From positions 1 to 13,845 of the forward strand of contig CAAEOZ010000089.1 in NCBI GenBank assembly GCA_900757715.1: a stretch of 13,845 nucleotides of DNA, in the 5' to 3' direction. The DNA is from an uncultured Veillonella sp. Lineage in GTDB: Bacteria; Bacillota; Negativicutes; Veillonellales; Veillonellaceae. Of this stretch, positions 7,725 to 13,845 are shown one piece after another. Positions within the stretch are counted from its first letter, which is position 1; each line of letters starts with the position of its first letter. The notes beneath the pieces are model-generated. The model was given only the letters and a program-made list of their open reading frames with translations. It was not told the origin of the DNA and did not search any database. A program made the translations under genes and the position numbers.

Positions 7725-8381
7725 ATGAATAAAAAGTTAATTTCTATGGCATTGACGGGTGTATTAGCGGTAGGTATGTTATCCGTTGCTACACCAAGTG
7801 TGGCAGACGCACGCAAAACAAAGCCTGAAACAAGTACGGATATCTCTGTAAAACGTGCACCTGGTGAGTCCATGGTTATGACTATGAGCCAAATTGGTAC
7901 TATTTTCCAAAATCGCTATCCAAATGCGGCGCTTCATTCTGTAGAGCTCAACTCTAATGACTTGAACTATGGTTATAAAGTAGTTGGTTATAGTAAGTAT
8001 CATCAGTACAAGATGAAAATTGACGTAATCACTGGTAATGCTTCTGATATGGAAGAGGGGGGCAAACCTAAGAAAGTTATTGGGAAGATTTTCAATAAAG
8101 ATAAAGTTATTGAATCAACTCAAGCAGAACGTGTTGCAAAACAACAACTTGGAACTGATGCTGTTATGAAGGGCTGGAAGATTGAAGCTCATAATGGTAA
8201 GGTTTTATACTATGTGACTATGCATCAGGATGGTAAAAAAGTAGTTGTTACAGTAGATGCTGAGACAGGTGCTTATGTAGAACAATCTAAATCCTATAAA
8301 TTACCACCTGAGCCAGATCAAGGCTTCGATGGTCGTAAAACAAATCTCGTTTGGGGTTCTGATATAGATATGGGTCGCTAA
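7725..8381 (+). CDS. Secreted protein with two PepSY-like domains
   Basis: 218 residues. The start at 7725 is supported by a strong AGGAGG Shine-Dalgarno (7713-7718) and a classic signal peptide (MNKKLISMALTGVLAVGML..., cleavage probably after the A-D-A at 27-29); an upstream in-frame TTG is rejected. Two similar modules follow: residues 52-107 (helix containing SQIGTIFQNRYP, then strands ending YKMKIDVITGNAS) and 131-187 (STQAERVAKQQLGTDAV, then VLYYVTMHQDGKKVVVTVDAETGAYVE). This helix plus three-strand pattern ending in D-x-x-T-G is typical of PepSY domains, which are often found in secreted protease inhibitors or envelope regulators. A charged tail ends in GSDIDMGR. The exact role is unknown. 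No upstream promoter was clear, and a strong terminator follows. Confidence 0.8.
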   Translation: MNKKLISMALTGVLAVGMLSVATPSVADARKTKPETSTDISVKRAPGESMVMTMSQIGTIFQNRYPNAALHSVELNSNDLNYGYKVVGYSKYHQYKMKIDVITGNASDMEEGGKPKKVIGKIFNKDKVIESTQAERVAKQQLGTDAVMKGWKIEAHNGKVLYYVTMHQDGKKVVVTVDAETGAYVEQSKSYKLPPEPDQGFDGRKTNLVWGSDIDMGR

Positions 8382-8404
8382 CCTATCTATTGATGATTAA
8401 TAAT

Positions 8405-8439
8405 AAAAGAGCCGAAGGCAATGCCTTTGGCTCTTTTTT
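8405..8439 (+). terminator. Strong intrinsic terminator after the PepSY gene
   Basis: Arms 8405-8419 and 8423-8437 form 15 pairs (one G-U) around loop AAT, ending in a six-base T run. Confidence 0.93.
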
Positions 8440-8520
8440 GCGATTCCGATACTATAAAATATCGGTTGATAGTGCTCTTGTGTTAGAATATTATTTTTTT
8501 ACAATAGATATGTTTACAAC

Positions 8521-8551
8521 AAAAGGACTGCACCCTAGGTTTAGTCCTTTT
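8521..8551 (-). terminator. Terminator of the flavoprotein gene, bidirectional
   Basis: AAAAGGACT (8521-8529) pairs with AGTCCTTTT (8543-8551). Read on the minus strand it lies just past the stop of the oxidoreductase gene and ends in TTTTGTTG. On the plus strand it could back up the PepSY terminator. Confidence 0.8.
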
Positions 8552-8573
8552 ATTATTTATAACTATAGTTGTA

Positions 8574-10091
8574 TTACCAACGATTTTCGTAGTACACTTG
8601 TGTCCACATGATAACTTCGACGAGGGATGGATGGGGACTCATAGTTTCGCCTACAGTGATAACGGATCTAGGATCCATTTCACGGGTAATACCTTTTTCA
8701 CGTAATCGTTTTGTACGCTCAGAAGCAATTTCTTCGTTAATTGCAGTCAATGGAGTGATACCACTATTCATAAGGTTTACGTATGGTTGGAATAGGATAG
8801 AGGCTTGAGGACCGACAACATGCATACCAAGAATGTGGTTTGTGTCTTTGTCTACTACGATTTTTACAAAACCGTCGTTTACATCACCAGGGTTGATACC
8901 CATTGCATAGCCTTTGGCTGTAGAAGAGTAGTAGTTTTTGCCTACACCTACATTGTAACCAGCTTTAATAGCTTCTGCCTCAGTAAGACCTACGCTACCA
9001 ATTTCAGGGTAAGAGAATGTAACCTTAGGTAACGTATCATAACGTGCCCAACGGTAATCTTCTTCGCTTGTTGCGTAGAAGAGATTATGAGCAATGATAT
9101 CTGCTTCGTAGTTTGCACGATGACGGAATGCAGGTTCGCCGTTTACGTCACCTAGTGCATAGATACCATCAACGGATGTTTCTAAGAATTCGTTAGTTTT
9201 AATCCAGCCTTTTGGCCATGTTTCGATACCAGTATTTTCAAGGTGAAGTTCTTCTACAGCTGGACGGATACCTGCAGCTACAAGGATTTCTTCAACTTTA
9301 GTTTCTGTAATTTCGCCAGTAGTACGATCTTTAGTAACTACTACTTTAAGGCCATCTTCTTGGTGGATTTCAACAGTGTCTTGGTTTAGAAGTACGTTGA
9401 TAGCACGTTCTCTGTAGTTGTTAAGTAAGTGTTCCGATATATCTGCATCTTCTTTAGGTACTAAACGTACATTGTGTTGAAGAATTGTTACCTCTGTACC
9501 AGCAGAATCAAATACGTGAGCGAACTCAACACCGATTGGTCCGGCACCAAGAACGGCAAGAGATTTGTATGGTTGTTTAGGGAATTTATCGCCAAAGAGG
9601 CTTTCACTAGTAAGGAAACCTGCCTCTTGAAGACCAGGTACATTCGGTACATTACTATAGCCACCTGTACCAAGGATAATTGTAGGCGCTGTAATTTCTT
9701 CAATGCCAGAACCATCGTTAAGATGGATGTTCATCACTTTATCGGATACAAAACTTGCTGCACCACGATATACATCTACGTTGTCATAGGCATTGTAATA
9801 ATCATAAATGCCTGCAGATTCGTCAATTTTATGCCAAGTACGCTTGGACACGGTATCCCAGTCCATAGTAGCAGAACCAACATTAATACCGATTTTTTTG
9901 AATTCTTCCACTTCCTGGATCGCATTAGCTGCTGTAACCATTACTTTTGTAGGAATACAACCGCGAGTTAGGCATGTACCACCAAATTTACCTTTTTCTA
10001 TGATGGCCACTTTAAGGCCTTTTTTTTGCGCAGCATCAGCTACGATGGTTGCACCACCTGTACCAACTACAATAATATCGTATTGTTTCAT
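8574..10091 (-). CDS. Class-I pyridine nucleotide-disulfide oxidoreductase, dihydrolipoyl dehydrogenase-like
   Basis: 505 residues, ATG at 10091 with a GAAAGGA Shine-Dalgarno. It has an N-terminal FAD-binding site (IIVVGTGGATIVADAA, 6-21) and a redox-active disulfide GGTCLTRGCIPTK (Cys40, Cys45). A second nucleotide-binding fold shows GAGPIG (182-187), followed by FAD contacts YALGDVNG (311-318) and a C-terminal interface domain with HPSLVE (His487, Glu492) matching the HPTxxE catalytic pair of lipoamide dehydrogenase. The family transfers electrons between NAD(P)H and a disulfide such as lipoamide. Oddities: the third Gly of the first GxGxxG is Thr, the residue closing the second Rossmann strand is Gln204 rather than the acidic residue usual for NAD, and a segment of about 20 residues (453-480) is inserted before the catalytic His. 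No E1/E2 or glycine-cleavage genes adjoin it, so the partner is uncertain; a low-molecular-weight disulfide reductase is the alternative. Confidence 0.85.
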   Translation of the reverse strand: MKQYDIIVVGTGGATIVADAAQKKGLKVAIIEKGKFGGTCLTRGCIPTKVMVTAANAIQEVEEFKKIGINVGSATMDWDTVSKRTWHKIDESAGIYDYYNAYDNVDVYRGAASFVSDKVMNIHLNDGSGIEEITAPTIILGTGGYSNVPNVPGLQEAGFLTSESLFGDKFPKQPYKSLAVLGAGPIGVEFAHVFDSAGTEVTILQHNVRLVPKEDADISEHLLNNYRERAINVLLNQDTVEIHQEDGLKVVVTKDRTTGEITETKVEEILVAAGIRPAVEELHLENTGIETWPKGWIKTNEFLETSVDGIYALGDVNGEPAFRHRANYEADIIAHNLFYATSEEDYRWARYDTLPKVTFSYPEIGSVGLTEAEAIKAGYNVGVGKNYYSSTAKGYAMGINPGDVNDGFVKIVVDKDTNHILGMHVVGPQASILFQPYVNLMNSGITPLTAINEEIASERTKRLREKGITREMDPRSVITVGETMSPHPSLVEVIMWTQVYYENRW

Positions 10092-10138
10092 GTTGATTCC
10101 TTTCTATATATCTACTAATAGTTATTATCATTAACTAT

Positions 10139-10166
10139 ATTATACCACTACATTGAATAAAATCAA
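10139..10166 (-). promoter_or_regulatory. Promoter of the flavoprotein gene, inside nested inverted repeats
   Basis: Read on the minus strand: TTGATT (10166-10161), 16 bp, perfect TATAAT (10144-10139). It is bracketed by perfect 9-bp arms at 10133-10141 and 10165-10173, and a smaller dyad ATTGA-N6-TCAAT (10152-10167) overlaps the -35 box. The dyads are candidate operators. Confidence 0.65.
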
Positions 10167-10300
10167 TATAGTTTGTTAGTGTTTGGTGAAAGTTTATATT
10201 TAGTTAATCCAAATACATAATATCATTTCCAGATGATTAAGAGACGGGGATATATGTAACTTTCACAAAGCCTTAATAAAAGAATATATAATTAGTTTAC

Positions 10301-10328
10301 AAAAAAAGACGGTCCCAAAGGACCGTCT
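10301..10328 (-). terminator. Intrinsic terminator of sstT
   Basis: On the minus strand a perfect 9-bp stem (AGACGGTCC/GGACCGTCT, 10307-10315 with 10320-10328), loop of four, then seven T. It starts 10 bases past the sstT stop. Confidence 0.95.
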
Positions 10329-10337
10329 AAGAAAATT

Positions 10338-11558
10338 TTAATTCCAATCTTGATGATAGCCGCGTTTTGCATAATCAGCAGTAGCCGTGAAGAGGATATC
10401 TGTGCTAGAGTTAAGCGCAGTTTCCGTGGAGTCTTGTAATACACCAATAATAAAACCTACGCCTACAACTTGCATCGCTACATCATTGGAGATACCAAAT
10501 AGGGAACAAGCCAATGGAATAAGTAACAAGGAACCGCCTGCAACACCAGAAGCACCACAAGCACCAATAGTGGCAATGATAGATAAGAGAATTGCAGTAG
10601 GAATATCTACAACGATACCCAAAGTGTGAGCTGCAGCTAATGTCATGATTGTAATCGTGATTGCTGCACCACCCATATTGATTGTGGCACCTAATGGAAT
10701 AGATACGGAATACATATCTGGATTAAGTTTTAAACGTTTTGCCAAATCAAGGTTTACGGGAATGTTTGCAGCAGAGCTACGTGTGAAGAACGCATAGATT
10801 GCAGATTCACGTAAGCATTTGAATACCAATGGGTAGGGATTACGGCGGAGGTATATAAAGGATAAAATTGGGTTAATCACTAGTGCTACAAAAATCATAG
10901 AACCAAGTAATAATACGAGTAATTGGAAGTAACCAATCAAGGCTTCGATGCCGTTAGTAGCAATGGATTCTGCTACAAGGCCCATAATACCAAGAGGAGC
11001 GAAGCGGATGATCCAACCTACTACAGTAGTAATAGCTTGTGCAATGGACTCCATAACTTCCTTCGTATTCATTGGTGCATGGCGTAATGCACCACCAATA
11101 ATAAGGGCCCAACCTAAAATACCGATGTAGTTTGCAGTCATTAACGCTTTTACAGGGTTATCAACTATATTTTTAAGCAATGTTGTCATAACTTCTGCGA
11201 TACCTTGCGGAGGAGCCGCATCAGCGGCACCTGCTGCTAGATGTAATGTAGTAGGGAAGAAGAAACTTACGATTACTGCTAATGCTGCAGATAGGAATGT
11301 ACCTAATAAGTATAAGGTGATAACAGAACCCATACCAGTTTTTTGGCCAGAACGATGTTTACTGATCGCTGCAATTACCAAGAAAAATACAAGGATAGGG
11401 GCAATGCCTTTAAGAGCACCAACAAAAAGAACACCTAATAAAGCAAGTTCATTGGCCACATCTGGCACATAAAGAGCAGTCAAAATACCAATAATCAAAC
11501 CTATGATAATTTGTTGGATTAGACTGACTCTGTTGATTGATTTTACAAATCGATTCAT
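10338..11558 (-). CDS. sstT: Serine/threonine:Na+ symporter SstT
   Basis: 406 residues from the ATG at 11558, which has a GGAG Shine-Dalgarno; an in-frame TTG four codons earlier overlaps that site and is rejected. The family-typical length is about 410. It belongs to the dicarboxylate/amino acid:cation symporter (DAACS) superfamily: FFTRSSAANIPVN (257-269) forms the first re-entrant loop, NMGGAAITITIMTLAAAHTLG (294-314) is the SstT version of the NMDGT substrate/Na+ motif, GVAGGS (338-343) the second loop, and QDSTETALNSSTD (375-387) the last helix. The Asp-to-Gly change in NMGG versus the glutamate carriers agrees with neutral amino acid transport. It imports serine and threonine with Na+ through the inner membrane. 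It is transcribed alone, with a good promoter and terminator. Confidence 0.95.
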   Translation of the reverse strand: MNRFVKSINRVSLIQQIIIGLIIGILTALYVPDVANELALLGVLFVGALKGIAPILVFFLVIAAISKHRSGQKTGMGSVITLYLLGTFLSAALAVIVSFFFPTTLHLAAGAADAAPPQGIAEVMTTLLKNIVDNPVKALMTANYIGILGWALIIGGALRHAPMNTKEVMESIAQAITTVVGWIIRFAPLGIMGLVAESIATNGIEALIGYFQLLVLLLGSMIFVALVINPILSFIYLRRNPYPLVFKCLRESAIYAFFTRSSAANIPVNLDLAKRLKLNPDMYSVSIPLGATINMGGAAITITIMTLAAAHTLGIVVDIPTAILLSIIATIGACGASGVAGGSLLLIPLACSLFGISNDVAMQVVGVGFIIGVLQDSTETALNSSTDILFTATADYAKRGYHQDWN

Positions 11559-11630
11559 AGTACACTCCAATACTTAAATAAAAACAAATAAAATCCACAA
11601 CAAAATATCCTTTCATCATGGACATATGTC

Positions 11631-11659
11631 ATTATACAACGAACACGAGATAGTGGCAA
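11631..11659 (-). promoter_or_regulatory. sstT promoter
   Basis: Minus strand: TTGCCA (11659-11654), 17 bp, TATAAT (11636-11631). Predicted start near 11624, leader about 65 nt. A perfect 10-bp palindrome GACATATGTC (11621-11630) sits directly against the -10 box at the start site and may be an operator half or part of one. Confidence 0.75.
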
Positions 11660-11907
11660 TAGATAATATCATAGATGGCTATAAGCATTTATGTTATATA
11701 TAAAGTAAATGATAAACATGTTTATTAAGCTATATATTTTACAATAAAATATATTAAATATTTGTATGTTTTGGTCTTATATGTGTATAGTACATAGTTA
11801 CTATATATAGTATATATAATAGGATTCTTTTTTAGCGTTCCTATAGTATGGTATACTATGCCATATATAATACTTGAATATAGTTCTTGATTAGTGAAAG
11901 GACCATA
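11660..11907. other. Very AT-rich divergent intergenic region with a weak menG promoter
   Basis: The stretch between divergent sstT and menG is dominated by TATA-type steps (11680-11830) with no ORF I would defend. TATAAT at 11866-11871, or TATACT at 11852-11857, could be the menG -10; neither has a good -35. Small dyads surround them (ATAGTA/TACTAT and TATGG/CCATA at about 11843-11865). Confidence 0.4.
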
Positions 11908-12654
11908 ATGAATAGTAAAGAATTTAAAACATATGCTGATAAAGAAGAATTTGTACAAAGCGTTTTTTCTAATATTGCAAAAAATTATGACTTAATGAAT
12001 ACAGTCTTAAGTTTTGGGCAAGATTATTTTTGGCGCAAATTCTCTGTAAAAGCAATGAATATCGGTCCTCATCAATGCGTACTTGATGTAGCGTGTGGTA
12101 CTTGTGTTTTTACAAAGGAAGCATTACGTCAAGAACCAACTTTAAAGGTGGAGGCCTTGGACTTTAATAGTGAAATGCTTGATCAAGGTCGTATTCGTAT
12201 AGAAAATGCGGGCTTAATTGATCAAGTCAATTTAGTGCAAGGTGATGCTATGGCATTGCCATATGCGGATAATACATTTAATGCAGCCATGAGTGGTTTT
12301 GCAATGCGTAATGTGCCGGATATTAAACAAGTATTATCTGAAATGCAACGTGTTGTAAAGCCGGGAGGGAAGGTTGTTGTACTAGAACTAGCAAAACCAA
12401 GTATGTTTGGTTTTAAACAATTATATAACTTCTATTTCTCCTATATATTACCTATTATAGGGAAATTGAGTAAGGATAACTCCTCCTATGCGTGGCTTCC
12501 AGAATCTTTACGTAGATATCCTCATCAAAGTGAGATTTTAGAAATCTGGAAATCTCTGGGGTATGAAAATGCCACCTATCATGAATTGACAGGCGGCATT
12601 GTAGCTGTACACGAAGGTGTGGTACCAGAAAATTCTATTGTAGATAATAAGTGA
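11908..12654 (+). CDS. menG: Demethylmenaquinone methyltransferase (MenG/UbiE family)
   Basis: 248 residues. The ATG at 11908 follows a GAAAGGA Shine-Dalgarno; an upstream in-frame TTG at 11887 is not supported. The N-terminal family signature VFSNIAKNYDLMN (19-31) with SFGQDYFWRK, SAM motif I LDVACGTC (59-66), motif II-III region GDAMALPYADNTFNAAMSGFAMRNV (in pieces, 112-136), RVVKPGG (148-154) and the C-terminal signature YAWLPESLRRYP (194-205) with TGGIVAVHEG (228-237) are all present. The enzyme would methylate the quinone ring in the last step of menaquinone synthesis, at the inner membrane. Motif I reads C-G-T-C-V, where homologues usually have an acidic residue at the Val67 position. 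No other men genes are in the window. The 3' end overlaps the convergent SIMPL gene. Confidence 0.9.
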   Translation: MNSKEFKTYADKEEFVQSVFSNIAKNYDLMNTVLSFGQDYFWRKFSVKAMNIGPHQCVLDVACGTCVFTKEALRQEPTLKVEALDFNSEMLDQGRIRIENAGLIDQVNLVQGDAMALPYADNTFNAAMSGFAMRNVPDIKQVLSEMQRVVKPGGKVVVLELAKPSMFGFKQLYNFYFSYILPIIGKLSKDNSSYAWLPESLRRYPHQSEILEIWKSLGYENATYHELTGGIVAVHEGVVPENSIVDNK

Positions 12655-13366
12655 TGTTAGCGTCTTGGGAAACTATCAAAGAGCCTTTTTCTACAGGTGT
12701 AGCAGTTTCGAGAGCTGCTTTTAACATCACTGGGTTACGATAGTAACCAGAGTCCATTGTGCTGGTTTCAGTTGTGCTAATGGAAACCGTTTTTACTGGT
12801 CCTAATGTACGACCGAGGGCGGCTGCGATAACTTCTGCTTTATGACGACCATTTTGAATCGCTTCTGTAGTTAAAGAATCAGATAATTGTTGAGACACAT
12901 CATTTTGGAATGAAAGGTTGTTGATGTCGTTAGCACCAGCGCTAACAGCGGCATCGACAACCTTTCCTACGTTGTCAAGGTTATTAATCTTAATTGTTAC
13001 GTGATTTGATACATTGTAACCCGTGTTGATGCGTTTGCCGTCTTGATAGTCGCTCGTTGGATTGATGGAAATGCTGGATGTGTAGATATCTTTTTTCGCT
13101 ACGCCTAAGTTAGCTAATCGGCTAATTAAATCACTCATAATACGATCATTATTAGATTTTGCAGTGTTGATATTGGTGTTTTGGCTTGTGATACCAAGTG
13201 TTAAAATCGCATAGTTAGGCGCTACAGATCGAGACGCTTGACCGGTAATATTAATTTCCGAAGTGTCAAATGTACCTTGTGGTGCAGCAAATACAGCAGT
13301 TGCCATAGAAGTACATATAGTAGTTATAGCTATAGTTTTCAATAATAAAGGGTTTGATAATTTCAT
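12635..13366 (-). CDS. Secreted SIMPL (DUF541) domain protein
   Basis: 243 residues from the ATG at 13366, which lies the right distance from an AAGGAG Shine-Dalgarno; the in-frame TTG six bases earlier is too close to that site. A signal peptide (residues 1-27, cleavage V-F-A|A) is followed by a SIMPL domain. It shows INITGQASRSVAPNYAILTLGITSQ at the start, a helix rich in N/D (NNDRIMSDLISRLANLGV), the K-D-I-x-T-x-x-x-x-I-x-P-x-x-x-Y segment, VTIKINNLDNVGKVVDAAVSAGANDINNLSF, and a helical KAEVIAAALG. These patterns match the periplasmic or surface SIMPL/YggE-like family, whose molecular function is poorly defined (links to oxidative stress and envelope assembly are reported for relatives). 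The last 20 bp are shared with menG on the other strand. Confidence 0.88.
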   Translation of the reverse strand: MKLSNPLLLKTIAITTICTSMATAVFAAPQGTFDTSEINITGQASRSVAPNYAILTLGITSQNTNINTAKSNNDRIMSDLISRLANLGVAKKDIYTSSISINPTSDYQDGKRINTGYNVSNHVTIKINNLDNVGKVVDAAVSAGANDINNLSFQNDVSQQLSDSLTTEAIQNGRHKAEVIAAALGRTLGPVKTVSISTTETSTMDSGYYRNPVMLKAALETATPVEKGSLIVSQDANITYYLQ

Positions 13367-13389
13367 ACTCAATCTCCTTAGACTAATGT

Positions 13390-13417
13390 AATATTTATAT
13401 TCATGAATATAAATATT
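13390..13417. promoter_or_regulatory. Perfect 28-bp palindrome upstream of the SIMPL gene
   Basis: Fourteen bases on each side of the centre 13403/13404 are exactly complementary; the core is TTCATGAA and the arms are A/T-only outside it. It lies 24 bp upstream of the SIMPL start. As DNA it is an excellent homodimer site; as RNA it would make a 12-bp stem with loop CATG. A second inverted repeat (ATTTTACA/TGTAAAAT, 13458-13465 and 13476-13483) lies further upstream. No clear promoter pair could be assigned here. Confidence 0.6.
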
Positions 13418-13548
13418 CTAGAACTGATTTGTGTTAAAAGTTCTTTGTTACAGCTATATTTTACATGATTGGTTGTGTAAAATCAAATACTGGCGTTATG
13501 CATCAAAATGAAAATAAGATGAAGATTTGTAAAGTTGAGAATTGGGGG

Positions 13549-13577
13549 TTGCGCTTATATTTTCATTGTACTATAAT
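13549..13577 (+). promoter_or_regulatory. rRNA operon promoter P1
   Basis: TTGCGC (13549-13554), exactly 17 bp, TATAAT (13572-13577). A 7-bp hairpin ACAGTCG/CGACTGT (13584-13603) starts at the predicted transcript start. Confidence 0.7.
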
Positions 13578-13668
13578 ATGCATACAGTCGTTTGAGCGAC
13601 TGTTTCTTAATGAGTGTAGCAATACACATAGTAGTTTAAAATGAACTTAAAAAAGATTATAAAATGTG

Positions 13669-13698
13669 TTGACATGAAAGTAGTCATAATGTTATTAT
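13669..13698 (+). promoter_or_regulatory. rRNA operon promoter P2
   Basis: Perfect -35 TTGACA (13669-13674), 18 bp, TATTAT (13693-13698); an overlapping TATAAT (13696-13701) has a 21-bp spacer and is less likely. It is the promoter nearest to the rRNA leader. Confidence 0.75.
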
Positions 13699-13704
13699 AA
13701 TCAA

Positions 13705-13845
13705 GTCGTCAATTACGACACTACTTAACAATGAAGTAGTGCAAATTGATAACAGATCTTTGAAAACTGAACAATGATAGGTAATCAATCATATGATTGA
13801 ACATATGCCAGAGTGCGGGTTTTGACAAAGTCAAAACCAACCATA
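13705..13845 (+). ncRNA. 5' leader of an rRNA operon, 16S gene expected downstream
   Basis: Downstream of tandem promoters come a 5-bp hairpin (13705-13719), an 8-bp hairpin CACTACTT/AAGTAGTG (13719-13741), boxA, a 16-bp perfect palindrome centred on CATATG (13785-13800), and a 9-bp hairpin GGTTTTGAC/GTCAAAACC (13818-13838). The order promoter-boxA-hairpins and the text around boxA are typical of Firmicute rrn leaders. The 16S sequence itself is not in the window, so identity is an inference. Confidence 0.75.
13755..13766 (+). promoter_or_regulatory. boxA antitermination element
   Basis: GATCTTTGAAAA, followed by CTGAACAA, closely resembles the boxA of rrn leaders in Gram-positive relatives (core CTTTGAAAA). 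In the family it is bound by the NusB-S10 complex to prevent Rho termination in rRNA operons. Confidence 0.75.

Noticed and set aside
8390..8611. A 73-residue plus-strand frame after the PepSY gene
   Set aside because: It runs through two intrinsic terminators, has no Shine-Dalgarno and its protein is unlike any domain.
9474..9971. A 165-residue plus-strand frame opposite the flavoprotein
   Set aside because: It is antisense to a clearly conserved enzyme, rich in Cys, Tyr and Ile typical of shadow frames, and has no start signals.
11725..11958. A 77-residue minus-strand frame in the AT-rich divergent region
   Set aside because: Composition is low-complexity Tyr/Ile/Phe, with no ribosome binding site, and it overlaps the start of menG.

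Overview
The window looks like chromosome of a low-GC diderm Firmicute of the class Negativicutes, most probably Veillonella. This is inferred from the mix of outer-membrane proteins (a YadA-type trimeric autotransporter and an OmpA-like porin/peptidoglycan anchor) with AT-rich DNA, Firmicute-style promoters and Shine-Dalgarno sites, and an rRNA leader with a Firmicute-like boxA. No database search was possible; names rest on recognised motifs.

Layout. Positions 1-2873 (+) hold the C-terminal 956 residues of a trimeric autotransporter adhesin built from tandem head/stalk modules, ending in a beta-barrel anchor and an extra coiled coil. After a terminator comes a MATE exporter (3129-4538, +). 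Its promoter is overlaid by a 12+12 bp inverted repeat, and a 10-codon leader ORF sits just before the gene. A 674-bp gap (4539-5212) contains a well-formed candidate small RNA (promoter 4729-4757, terminator to 4890) and the ompA promoter. Next are ompA (5213-6250, +), an AI-2E-type permease (6477-7598, +) and a secreted double-PepSY protein (7725-8381, +).

A convergent terminator zone at 8405-8551 separates these from two minus-strand genes: a lipoamide-dehydrogenase-like flavoprotein (8574-10091) and the Na+/serine-threonine symporter SstT (10338-11558). Each has its own promoter. Divergent from sstT is menG/ubiE (11908-12654, +), which overlaps tail-to-tail by 20 bp with a secreted SIMPL-domain gene (12635-13366, -). 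The window closes with an rRNA operon leader (13549-13845, +): tandem promoters, boxA and several hairpins. The 16S gene is expected just beyond the window.

How the genes relate. Most appear to be single-gene transcription units with their own promoters and terminators, so no single pathway is encoded here. The common theme is the cell envelope: adhesion (autotransporter), envelope integrity (OmpA, PepSY and SIMPL secreted proteins), transport (MATE, AI-2E family, SstT) and the respiratory quinone (MenG). I see no mobile elements, CRISPR array, tRNA or defence system. The most original signals are non-coding or architectural: the sRNA candidate, the MATE leader-peptide/operator arrangement, a 28-bp perfect palindrome upstream of the SIMPL gene, and the C-terminal coiled-coil extension of the autotransporter.
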